The notes under the pieces are model-generated. The model searched no databases, had not been told where the DNA came from, and saw only the letters and a program-made list of their open reading frames with translations. Positions 1 through 9,673 of a DNA stretch of 64,000 nucleotides are shown here, piece by piece. How positions within the stretch are numbered: position 1 is the stretch's first letter; each line of letters begins with the position of its first letter. A program made the position numbers and the translations under genes. Source of the stretch: Amoebophrya sp. A120 (taxonomy: Eukaryota; Sar; Dinophyceae; Syndiniales; Amoebophryaceae); assembly GCA_905178155.1 (NCBI GenBank), contig CAJINV010000011.1:227029-291028 (forward strand), in the 5' to 3' direction.

Positions 1-3000
1 TCCACTCCACCTGGAGCGGATGCTGTATCTTAAGCCGAGCCTTCGGATTCATGCCCTCGTACTCCGGAATGAGAATCTCCAGTGCGTATTGTGTCGAGAC
101 TGAGGCGGCCCCTTCGCTGGTGCCATCTGCTTGTAAAGCTCTTGCAGCTGCAAGAGCTGCAGCATACCCGTGTGACGGCGGCGCATGATTTTCCTCATAC
201 GTCGGACGTGCACGAGAAGCATTTGTTCCACTCATCTTCGGGACGACGTGAAGATAAAGAAAGTTCTGTGCAGCTGCTGTGTCGACAGTATTAATGCCTT
301 CCTCGCATGATGTTTTCCCGGTCCTCCGATTTTTCCGTCGAATTATGTCGCCCGGCCCTTGTATGTCAGCGTATACACCCTGCACGCGATACCCTGAATC
401 CGTGAAGAGCTGGGAGAGTGACTCATTCTGCCGCATTGAGTCTTCGAAAAATAAACTTCTCCTCGCTGCATCCACTAAAGGAGAATGCTTTTGCTTCGAC
501 GACGAATGATCTGAGTGCGAAGACGACCGTTGATAAAGCCATTTCACGGGCCATGCGTTCTGGCTTCCAGCAGTCCCACTTCCGAGCGGGATCTGCACCA
601 TGTCTTTCCAGCATGAAGTAATCGCGTTTATCTTCTCTCCAGGGCACCTACTTTCGATAATCTTTCGCATGCTCTCGTAACTTTCCTGTCCCGCTGGCTG
701 GACGGTCGCCAGAGTTTGGCCCATCATCATACGCTCAGGAAAAGCCGATATAAGCAGCGCAGCAAGGCTCTCCCGGTTGACTTGAAATTGAAACGCTTCA
801 TTGTCGTTACAGCGAAATGGTGTCGACGCTCTGGGTGAGGGCATACGCCATCTTAAAACTCCTTCTTCGGACGCGCAGCCAGAGCCAGCCTCGGGAAAGA
901 GCGCGTGCCACAGTGCCGCTGCGGTGAGAGCTCCGCTTCTGCCGCTTTCGAGTACATTGAGGAAGTGCTGCAAGATTCTTTCTGCCTCGGGGGCAGCACA
1001 TAGCTTATTGGTCAGCAAAGCCCGTGCCACGCGTCGCATTCGCTTGAAACACAACAGAAAAAGATCAGGTTTAAGATGTCGCCGAGAACTACTATTTTTC
1101 ACTATTGAGGAGGATTCTCTTACATCATGACGTGAGTCAAAGCTTCTATACGTTCCTTGAGTTGAAGTTGTTTGTGAAGAACCATCGAGAATGGCGCCTC
1201 CGAAATACCTCTGCAATAGATCGCCATGAGTCCTCGCAGTGGTGGTGCCGCTGGGGGCAGACGGACGGTCCGCAGAAGACGCCACGGCAGCTTCGACGTT
1301 TTTTGTGCGGGCACGACCGTCCTTCCTGGGCTCGACAGCAGCCTGAGGCGGCAGAGACAGCGTCCAGAGGTGAAAGTCGTAAAGCGCATTGTGCAGGTCG
1401 CGAAGCAGTGGCTCAAAGTCACTCCACGCGTTTGAATTCGATGTAGTTCTTGCAGAATCTTCTTTATCTTCCCCACAGTTGGTAGCGCTATCCGAGGACA
1501 ACTCCGAGGACGACCGTGCTTTCACCTCTGAATTTGCACTCGGAGAAGACCAGCCGTCCGGAAAGCAGTCTTCGACACTTGCAAGCAGCAACCCCATCCC
1601 GACGTGCTTGTGTAAAATGGCGACGTGCAGGAAGCGAGCTCCTGAAAGATCCAACGGCAGCGTTGCGCAAAAACGTCCAAGCAGCGTTACCTGGTAATCA
1701 ACGTGAAAGTTTGTGGTCTTAGACGAATGTGTGGAGAACAGAGTGCTATTTATTTTCTCGGCTATAATCTTCTGCGATTTGTGATCCTCGGCAGTCATGA
1801 TACCCGCACTTTTATATCCAGGAGGAACTGGTTTCGTTTTCGGGCGGCTCCGCAAAGTGCACTCGCTATCGTCTTCTCCTACTCGTCCACCCACGACGCG
1901 CTGCAGCAGGCCAAGCGATTGGTAATACACTAGGGGACGCAAGAGGGCTTCCCGCAGTGGCGTGGTGAAGAGCTCCATGGCCACGCGGCAAAGTCTGGAG
2001 GGAAATCGCTGGTCGAGAACTTCATTTTTTCCCACCGGCGGCACAGGTCGGGACGTACCTGTAGATTTCTCGCCGCCTGCTTCGTGAGCCATCGGTTGAA
2101 CGGATTTTCGTGCCCGCGCCTGCGGAAAGTGCGACGGCCGCAGCATGCTCCGCGCACCAAGCTTTCGTCGCTTCACCGCAAAGACCCAATCATGCAGACT
2201 TTCCAGCCGGAGAAGAAACTTTGCCGAGCATAGTACTGCGTTACGCTGCTCCCGAGTGGAACAAGAACGCGCATCTTGCCTACTTGGCATCACCTCTCGG
2301 TAAATGCTCTCGGGGTACAGTCGATAGCAAACCCCAGAACAGGTTCTACCAGTGCGGCCGCGACGCTGCTCGGCCGAGGTTTGGCTTGCCCAGACGGTCC
2401 GCAACCCACGCAGCCCCGTGGACGGATCGAATTGCACCTGTCGTGAGAAACCGGCGTCAACTACGGCGGTCACGTGGGGAATTGTCAAAGAAGTTTCGGC
2501 GATATTCGTGGCAAGAAACACGTTCCTGCAATTCGGCTGCTTGACTACGAGTGAGAAAGGGACGCGAAGATCTCCCCAGCGAGTTGGTCTGCACCTGTTC
2601 TTCCTGCTACGCACCGATGGTGCACCTCTGTTGCGAACAGCCTTATCCGCAGTTCTTGCGCGGCGTGGTTCTGCTGCTGCTGTTATATCCGGCTCATGGT
2701 CGACGTGAGTAGATATTTTTGAACAAGTAGAACTGCAAATGATGTCGATGATAGCATCAACGTCGGCGTTGATGTGCACAAGAACCTCCGCATCTTCTAC
2801 ATTATCACCGTCTACTACTTTCCACGTGAAGCTGCGGCTGAATGTGCTAGGAAAATGAAGATCGTCGTTCTGACCAAAAATCGGACAACACATAAAATCA
2901 TTCAAAAGCAGTGACTTCTCCTCTTCGGTGCGCACCCGTAAATGTTGGATCAGAAAATCCTGTGACCACTCACGGTCAACGTGAAGATCGGAATGCAGTG

Positions 3001-6000
3001 TGAAAACCCGCGTTGAAAGCAGGCTTGGAACGGCGATGCTGTGCAACTGCAGGCGGCGTTGCAGTTCCGCGTTGACGTCCCGGATCTGTGCCAACCCCGG
3101 TAGAAAGACAAGCACATTGCCAGATGGAAGCGTCTTCTTCGTTAGCTCGGCGAGACAAATTCCGACGACGAGGTCAGCCAAGCGCGATCTCGTTGCGGAC
3201 AGCTGGCCTGCAAGAACGTCTTCCCAGTTTCTCTCGTTATTTGGCGCAGGTTGAAGGTCTCTCATGTGCGACCTGAAGTTAGTATCACGAGGAAGTTCAG
3301 GACCAACATAAAGATTTTCGCGCAGCTGCTCCTTCTGCTTCATCTTTTCCTGCCGATGAGTAAGCTTCGCCTCCGTTGCCCACTGCTTTACCGTTTGCAA
3401 ATATTCCACCACTGTCGGGCGGACGGCCTTTGGGAAAGATTGGACGGAATTCAAGTACAGGGTGGTGACGTTGTGGACCACCTGAGAAGTGTTAGAGCGG
3501 CTTACGACGATGCACTCCGTCGTCGGTATTGTTCTTAACTTCTCCACCATCACATGATCATCGTTGCTCGCAAAATACTTCCACAGAAGCCCTGCCTCCA
3601 TAGTCGCGCTGAGCAGGACGACACGCAAGGTTGGAATCTGGATCCGAAGGGTTTTCACACAAAGGAGCACCAGCTCCAAATCTTCCGAAGACTCGTGCAC
3701 CTCGTCGATCAGAAGGTGCGTGTAGGGGAATAGAAGTAGCTGCTGCTGCTTATCCCGGAAGACCATTTTTGCTCGTCCTGCCGATTTTGGTTTATTTCGC
3801 TTGATGCCGGATAATACTGAAGGAAGCTCAGCATCATGCTTCAAACCCGGTAAATACTTGTGCACGAATTCCTCAAGAAAAAACGCAGTTGTGGTCAGAC
3901 AGATTTTCGTCTCGCCGGCTGACCATTTCGATTCATCCGCGATGCGGTATCCGACGGTGCGACCGAAAATAGATTCTACTGGCACTCCTCTCACTACCGC
4001 AAGGTCTTTCGCAATCTGCGAACAGCACTCGCGCACCGCGAGGCGGCGGGGCTGCAGAACCAGAATCCGGGCTTCTTCCGGGCGGTGCAGAAAGGTGTAC
4101 AGAGGAACGCGTGTCGTTTTTCCACATCCGGTGGTGCCAACCACGAAGAGAACCGGCAGTGGAGATTGCAAGAACCGGTTTTGGGACGTCCGTGTGCTGT
4201 GCTGGCCTGCTGCAGAAGCACACGAGGACCTATCTTCTTGTCTTCCGGTCGAAGTGTTCATCCACAGTTTCCGGACGATTTCTTCCCGGTGCACCGAAAT
4301 TGGAAGTGGTAGGAGAGGATAATCAGGATCTTCAGGCGGTACTTCGTCTAGGAGCTTTTGCTCATTGCCATTTTGATTTATTTCTGTCGAAAGACATTCA
4401 TGAGTTGCAACTGCATCAGGATCAGCGCTATCTTCTTTACCATCTACACGTACACCACTCAACACATCGTCGTACCCTGTCCTTGTAGCAAGGCTCTTTT
4501 GCTGGTCCTTCGGTTCAGACCCTGAGGCGACCTCGTCGCACTGGTCTCCTGCTGCTGAGTGCCCAAGAAGAACTCCGGAAGTACTTCTCGACGCGTACGT
4601 ACTTCTACAGGGAAAAAGCTTCGAATCGATCGCCGTCGGTGCACCAGCTGTACCTGCCGCGCAATTTGGATTTGCATTTGCCCTCATCGTCACCGTGGAA
4701 CCAAACATCCGTAAGGCTTTGCGAACCTCTCGTCGTCCCGTGTGCCGCACCTGCCGCACTTCCGAGTCACAAGGAACGCTTTTCGGAATTGGTTCCCGGG
4801 CGTCGGCAAACTGGCATGATTTTGGGGACTCGGGTGCTGCCATTTCTAGCGCAAACTGCCGGAAGCGCTGCTGTGGATCGTCGTTGATCGTACCGTCCAG
4901 GCCTTCTGCTTCTGGCTCGACAGTCATGGTGGTGTCACTTGTTTTTTTCGAATGAGTTATCGCATTGGAACCTGAACGGCAGAGTTTTGATGTCGATGCG
5001 CGATCAGTACAAAAATGTAGTGCATCTGAAGGAGTAAAAATCTTCGCTGGCTTTTTATTCCCCGAAAGTTCAGCATCAGCTTCTTCCACAACGTGCCGAT
5101 GGACCCACAGTCCGTAGTCTCGGGCAGTTCGCGCCGCGAATTCTCGGGGGGTCTCCTCGTACTCATCTCCTCCATGCGCCATTTCGCACTCCTGGCGAGG
5201 AGGGAGCGTCTGTGCGCAGGCGAACGCATCAACAGTCCGCGCTGCGCAGCCTCCGTCCGTTGCAGCAGGCTGTCTCCGGACGACGAGATTGGTACCTGTC
5301 GGGTCCCCGATCTGCCGAAAGACCAGAGGGTGGCGTGTGCTCGTCGTGGCCTTGAACAAATCACCTGCGGAGCCGTCCGTGAACTTGAAGGCACTAGTAC
5401 TACACGAAGATGGTGCTGTAGTTGTACCAGCAGTCCTCGCCTGGTCAGAGTTGGTAGTTACCTTTCGTACCGCAGGAGCTGCTCCACCGACTGCCGCGTT
5501 TGTCTGCCCTCCGAGCTGCCAAAAAACCCTCTCCACGCGGTCGGCGGGGAGACTGCGCAGGATAGCCGTCGCCAAGGGTTCGAGGAATCGCACGCGGTCG
5601 ACGAGGTGCCGGAGAAGCCGGGGGGCGACGGCCGAATCTGCCTCTGCCAGAACGTGTCGCGACCGGTGATTTTCGATGCAGGGAAACATCGAGCTGGGAC
5701 TACTTCCCACCTGGGCCAGTTCGTAGCCTGGACGATGCTTGAACAGAGGACCCAACCACTGGTCCACAAGTGTCCCGATGGAAATTTGCGACTCTCGATG
5801 TGGTTGGACAATGCCGCAAGAACTCCTAGTTCTACAAGGTGGACCTGGGGTGAGTGATTCGAGTTTTTTGCTCAGATCAAGATCGAAATTCACTTTGAAC
5901 AACTTGCTGCTTCCTGACGATATCAAGTTCTGGCCACTTGTACTGGTCATCTGCCCAGGTCGTGATGGTAATATGCGAAGTTGCTGTAGATCGCGCCTCA

Positions 6001-8773
6001 ACAGGGTCGAGAGATCGATCCACCGGGGCAAGAAAAGCTGCTCGCGGCCGAAAACTGCTGACACCGCGGTCATCTGCCGGCAAAGGTCGAAGGTCAGCAC
6101 AGTGAGCTCCGGATTCACGTCACAAAGGTAGCTCTGCACGCACGACCGCAGGCGGTCTAGCATCGCGTCGAGGCCTTTTGGATCTGAGCACTCTCCGTCT
6201 GGATCGAGATATGGGGCTCGCAGCAGTAAGAAGTCGAAGATGAAGAAGTGACCGCCAACGCCGATCGTCAAGTAGCGGCAGGCGTGATTACAGACAAAGT
6301 GTTGACCTGTCAACAGTGGCACGAAGTCAAGCGCGAGAAATGCGCTTTCTTTGATTACGCTTCGCAGCCGAGCATCGCAGCTGTGTAAAACCTCCATCGA
6401 GGAGATCACCTGCATCAGCTTCTTCGGGACATTGAAGTGCAGCTCACGGATTCGGCCCGGCGCACATTGGAAAAGAGCAGCCCGAGGGTGGTCCATGCCG
6501 TTGCCAGTCGGAACAAGAGATTCCCGCCACTGGGTCTGGAGGGACTGTCGAAGAACAGAGGCGTTTTCTGGCAGCTGCAGTCCAAGAGGCATCGGTCGCG
6601 GGCGTTGAAGCTGAAGGCGAATCCATTTTGCATACACTAGCGAAGACTGACGTAGAAGACCAAGCTGGTGCAACTCCGTGTCGAGAAAGGGTTCGGCTCC
6701 CGGGTTGTCAAAACGTTGCGGCATCTTTTCGCAAAAATTTCCATGCCTTATTAGCATGTTACCAAAAACGTCCCTGTTTGCAGCGAAAACCTTCTCCTCG
6801 AGAAAGACCAGCATTGCAGCCTTCCAATGCTTTTCTTGAATTTGGAAAATAGGAAGACCGGCGTAAACCGAAGAAGCTGGGCACCGTATTGGAAGGAATG
6901 TATCGGCAGTTATGTCCCAACCCAAATTGTCGTCTTCGCGTTGATGTTCGGTCTGATTCATATTCAGTTCTCGCCCATATACATCCTGGGTCAGGTGCGC
7001 TAGCATTTCGTGGTATTGCAAGTGCTGCTGGTGGCTGCAAGAGCGACTCAGGTTACCACGACCCGAGCCCACACTCAACGGATCCTCGTACAAAAACATG
7101 CTGTGCTCGCCTCGATCTACGGCCATGTACTCCCAAACGCGTCGGTACCGAGAATAAGCACTCCCACCGTCTTCCCCCTCAAGCATAGGGTCACTGCACC
7201 CTGGATCCTGGCCTGCGGCGATGCGCGCAAACGTCGCGAAGCTCGGACACTGGCCCACCGACCCCGATAGCGCACGCAGTGTTCGCATTTTGATCTCGAA
7301 GCAGAATCGTTCGGAAGCTTTCGCGTCCACCTGTGCCTGAGTCAGCCAGAATCTGTAGGTTTGCCAGCCTTTGTGTACCCCCTTTCGCCGACGAAAAACG
7401 TACCTTTCAAACAACTCCAGCACATAGTCATCTGTCACGAGCCGCCGTTCTCGCCCTCGTTCGGGATGACGTTCTTTCGAAGCTGTGGCACAGTCGCTAC
7501 TACACTGAGGCCGCTCGTCGCCCTCGATGTGCGGTGAGAAAAACATGGCGAGCAGACCTTCCAGGATGATTTTGCGTACCTCCGCAGGCAAGCCGAAGAT
7601 GTTGATGTCCTCGTCGCGGCGCGCCCCAAGCTCTTGCAGCTCGCCGGACTGCGTAGCAGAAGAACTGAGACAAGCTCTCCCGGGAAATCGGGCTTGACGC
7701 GGCGGAATGTACTTGTATACTGGTCGCAAGACGCGGTGGTAGAGCACCGCGGGCTCCAGGGGAAAGTACGTCGCCTCCTCGGAAAGGGGTTGAATGTCGT
7801 TTTCATCGAGATATCGCTGCTCGAAGTCGGTGTCCTTCCAAGCGAACAGCTTTTTATTTGTTGCGAGATTCAGGTTCTGCAGAAACTTCAGGAGCTGACT
7901 GTAAGCAATCCGAAAATTTTGTCGCTGCGAGGCTGGTTCACGAAGCGTCACGGATGACATGACTGCTGCAGGTGACTGAACCGCTGCGTACCGCTGGTTT
8001 GTTTGCTCAATTGCTCTCGCGACGAGATACATTGCCAATTCGTCGTCCTCAGAAATTATTTTCGCAAGCCGCGGCCACGCCTCCAACAGGCCCCTCCCGT
8101 GTCCTGTTTCGCACCCGGACAGACTCAGACGCTGATCGCGCAGCCCGAACCAGCACCGGAAGTCAACCGAAGTCAAGAGAGACGCTGCAAAGTAGAAATG
8201 CCTCTCTGTTTCTTGCTCCATGTCACAACACATGGAATCCGCGGACGTGTCAAAAAACTGGTCCAGGATCCCCGGCTCCAAGCGCTCCAGCAAGCCCACA
8301 CCATACTCAATCACAGAGTACGGGAGAACCCATTGACCAAGTTCATCGAAGGATAAAATACCGAAAAAGAGCGAACGGAGACGTACTACTTGAACTTGTT
8401 TTTCTTCTCGGCTGTCGTGGTCCCGCGTGGCGGAGAACAGTTCTCTGCTGGCAGCAAGTGCGCTGTCGCACCATTTGCGCCGCTCGGTCAAACTCCCTGC
8501 AACTCCATGTCTCTCCCCTGCGAGGAAGGTTGGCTGGCAGGAGAGATCGTCTAATGTGAGCACCGATGTCCAAAAAAACAAAAAGTCGTCCCCTCTGTCG
8601 CCAAGCGGCCCGCTATTCTCACTGCTGACGGACGGTCGCGGGGACTCCGTTGGCGTTGCTGCAGCACTCTCCGAGCGCAGCAAATGCTTCTGCACAGTAC
8701 CTTCCTCCATCTGCCGCTCCGCGTGGGCTGCTTTGGCCGCTGGCGCTCCACCGCTGAGGTTGGGCTCGCTCAT
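1..8773 (-). CDS. DExH-box RNA helicase with N-terminal degenerate 3'-5' exonuclease-like domain (C-terminus beyond window)
   Basis: One uninterrupted minus-strand frame runs from the ATG at 8773 (in-frame stop just upstream, 8828-8830) to the window edge, at least 2924 codons without an intron. Helicase motifs are in order: motif I GTTGCGKT (residues ~1546-1553), Ia LVLQPRRLAV, II DEVH (~1690), III SAT, V TNIAETSLTIP and VI QRRGRTGR (~2136-2143). This is the DEAH/RHA superfamily 2 layout, so ATP-driven RNA or RNP remodelling is expected. Residues ~790-1060 resemble a DEDD exonuclease of the Mut7/EXD type: LALDF (D ~816), FDLCRQM, WIDLSTLL, an SIGTLVDQWLGP-like stretch and EADSAV. The first catalytic pair reads D-F-V instead of D-x-E, so nuclease activity is doubtful. 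Residues ~1080-1540 are low complexity. The absence of introns contrasts with its neighbours. The family call is firm; the exonuclease homology is weaker and is my reading of spaced motifs. Confidence 0.88.
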   Translation of the reverse strand, partial: MSEPNLSGGAPAAKAAHAERQMEEGTVQKHLLRSESAAATPTESPRPSVSSENSGPLGDRGDDFLFFWTSVLTLDDLSCQPTFLAGERHGVAGSLTERRKWCDSALAASRELFSATRDHDSREEKQVQVVRLRSLFFGILSFDELGQWVLPYSVIEYGVGLLERLEPGILDQFFDTSADSMCCDMEQETERHFYFAASLLTSVDFRCWFGLRDQRLSLSGCETGHGRGLLEAWPRLAKIISEDDELAMYLVARAIEQTNQRYAAVQSPAAVMSSVTLREPASQRQNFRIAYSQLLKFLQNLNLATNKKLFAWKDTDFEQRYLDENDIQPLSEEATYFPLEPAVLYHRVLRPVYKYIPPRQARFPGRACLSSSATQSGELQELGARRDEDINIFGLPAEVRKIILEGLLAMFFSPHIEGDERPQCSSDCATASKERHPERGRERRLVTDDYVLELFERYVFRRRKGVHKGWQTYRFWLTQAQVDAKASERFCFEIKMRTLRALSGSVGQCPSFATFARIAAGQDPGCSDPMLEGEDGGSAYSRYRRVWEYMAVDRGEHSMFLYEDPLSVGSGRGNLSRSCSHQQHLQYHEMLAHLTQDVYGRELNMNQTEHQREDDNLGWDITADTFLPIRCPASSVYAGLPIFQIQEKHWKAAMLVFLEEKVFAANRDVFGNMLIRHGNFCEKMPQRFDNPGAEPFLDTELHQLGLLRQSSLVYAKWIRLQLQRPRPMPLGLQLPENASVLRQSLQTQWRESLVPTGNGMDHPRAALFQCAPGRIRELHFNVPKKLMQVISSMEVLHSCDARLRSVIKESAFLALDFVPLLTGQHFVCNHACRYLTIGVGGHFFIFDFLLLRAPYLDPDGECSDPKGLDAMLDRLRSCVQSYLCDVNPELTVLTFDLCRQMTAVSAVFGREQLFLPRWIDLSTLLRRDLQQLRILPSRPGQMTSTSGQNLISSGSSKLFKVNFDLDLSKKLESLTPGPPCRTRSSCGIVQPHRESQISIGTLVDQWLGPLFKHRPGYELAQVGSSPSSMFPCIENHRSRHVLAEADSAVAPRLLRHLVDRVRFLEPLATAILRSLPADRVERVFWQLGGQTNAAVGGAAPAVRKVTTNSDQARTAGTTTAPSSCSTSAFKFTDGSAGDLFKATTSTRHPLVFRQIGDPTGTNLVVRRQPAATDGGCAARTVDAFACAQTLPPRQECEMAHGGDEYEETPREFAARTARDYGLWVHRHVVEEADAELSGNKKPAKIFTPSDALHFCTDRASTSKLCRSGSNAITHSKKTSDTTMTVEPEAEGLDGTINDDPQQRFRQFALEMAAPESPKSCQFADAREPIPKSVPCDSEVRQVRHTGRREVRKALRMFGSTVTMRANANPNCAAGTAGAPTAIDSKLFPCRSTYASRSTSGVLLGHSAAGDQCDEVASGSEPKDQQKSLATRTGYDDVLSGVRVDGKEDSADPDAVATHECLSTEINQNGNEQKLLDEVPPEDPDYPLLPLPISVHREEIVRKLWMNTSTGRQEDRSSCASAAGQHSTRTSQNRFLQSPLPVLFVVGTTGCGKTTRVPLYTFLHRPEEARILVLQPRRLAVRECCSQIAKDLAVVRGVPVESIFGRTVGYRIADESKWSAGETKICLTTTAFFLEEFVHKYLPGLKHDAELPSVLSGIKRNKPKSAGRAKMVFRDKQQQLLLFPYTHLLIDEVHESSEDLELVLLCVKTLRIQIPTLRVVLLSATMEAGLLWKYFASNDDHVMVEKLRTIPTTECIVVSRSNTSQVVHNVTTLYLNSVQSFPKAVRPTVVEYLQTVKQWATEAKLTHRQEKMKQKEQLRENLYVGPELPRDTNFRSHMRDLQPAPNNERNWEDVLAGQLSATRSRLADLVVGICLAELTKKTLPSGNVLVFLPGLAQIRDVNAELQRRLQLHSIAVPSLLSTRVFTLHSDLHVDREWSQDFLIQHLRVRTEEEKSLLLNDFMCCPIFGQNDDLHFPSTFSRSFTWKVVDGDNVEDAEVLVHINADVDAIIDIICSSTCSKISTHVDHEPDITAAAEPRRARTADKAVRNRGAPSVRSRKNRCRPTRWGDLRVPFSLVVKQPNCRNVFLATNIAETSLTIPHVTAVVDAGFSRQVQFDPSTGLRGLRTVWASQTSAEQRRGRTGRTCSGVCYRLYPESIYREVMPSRQDARSCSTREQRNAVLCSAKFLLRLESLHDWVFAVKRRKLGARSMLRPSHFPQARARKSVQPMAHEAGGEKSTGTSRPVPPVGKNEVLDQRFPSRLCRVAMELFTTPLREALLRPLVYYQSLGLLQRVVGGRVGEDDSECTLRSRPKTKPVPPGYKSAGIMTAEDHKSQKIIAEKINSTLFSTHSSKTTNFHVDYQVTLLGRFCATLPLDLSGARFLHVAILHKHVGMGLLLASVEDCFPDGWSSPSANSEVKARSSSELSSDSATNCGEDKEDSARTTSNSNAWSDFEPLLRDLHNALYDFHLWTLSLPPQAAVEPRKDGRARTKNVEAAVASSADRPSAPSGTTTARTHGDLLQRYFGGAILDGSSQTTSTQGTYRSFDSRHDVRESSSIVKNSSSRRHLKPDLFLLCFKRMRRVARALLTNKLCAAPEAERILQHFLNVLESGRSGALTAAALWHALFPEAGSGCASEEGVLRWRMPSPRASTPFRCNDNEAFQFQVNRESLAALLISAFPERMMMGQTLATVQPAGQESYESMRKIIESRCPGEKINAITSCWKDMVQIPLGSGTAGSQNAWPVKWLYQRSSSHSDHSSSKQKHSPLVDAARRSLFFEDSMRQNESLSQLFTDSGYRVQGVYADIQGPGDIIRRKNRRTGKTSCEEGINTVDTAAAQNFLYLHVVPKMSGTNASRARPTYEENHAPPSHGYAAALAAARALQADGTSEGAASVSTQYALEILIPEYEGMNPKARLKIQHPLQVEW

Positions 8774-9673
8774 ACTGCTGTTGAGGAGGCCAACGTCGTC
8801 AAGCGATCTTCATGATGCTCCTCTCTATCCGGCCAGAAGGGCAAAGTTCCGTGTGCGCGACGGTGCACGGCTCCTTGCTTGGCTTTGATCGAAAGCGAAG
8901 CCATGCCTGATGCTGCTCAACCATCTTGTCACAAAAAACAACCACTTCTCCTGTTCAAAACTTCTTTTTATTTTGTTTCCTTCGGGTCAAAAAAAAAGAG
9001 CATTTAGTCCAGTATAGGCATTATGAAAAGCTTTTCCTTCTCACTACAACTTTGACAAACACTCATTCGTATTCCTCACAGCTTATTGTTATGCGTACTT
9101 CCTCGACCTCGTCCAGGCCTGTGATCGTGTTGTTGATTAGCGAAATTGTATCGTCGAAGATGAGCTTCGCATATGCTACAACTTCGAGATGACATTATGC
9201 GCACAAAAAAAACAGTGGCCTTGTCACTTGTCAATTCAAATAATCCTGCTGCTGTATAGTTCGTGTACAAAACTCAAACTCGGATCTTGTTCCATGTTCT
9301 TTGCAGGTATGCAAAAAAAGACGCGCTGCAACAAAGAATTCGTATAAGGAGATGAGGATCACACCAACATAGCCGAAGCCGAAGGCAAAGCTGCGATTGT
9401 CATACCTGCAGACCGAGGATCCGGTTCGAAATGGGGTGTAGGAGACCTTTTTCATGAAGTGGAGACGATTTTTTGTGTTTGAGGCTCAATTTGCTCGCAC
9501 GACAATAGGATCGAAAAAACGATATTATGATCGCCCGACCTGTGTATAGACATTTTGTACGAGCAACGACACTCAGTTGTGAGTTGTGCCTAGTTCTTCA
9601 CATATCGCTTTTGTTCTTGAATCTATGACGCTTCATCTAGCTTGTAGTTTAGTGGATCGAATTCAAAATTGCT
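8774..9673. other. Intergenic spacer
   Basis: About 900 bases between the helicase start and the GH35 stop. The composition is AT-richer than the genes, with several T and A runs. I see no conserved coding frame, RNA gene or repeat family here. It must hold the 3' end of the GH35 transcript and the 5' end of the helicase transcript. Confidence 0.5.
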
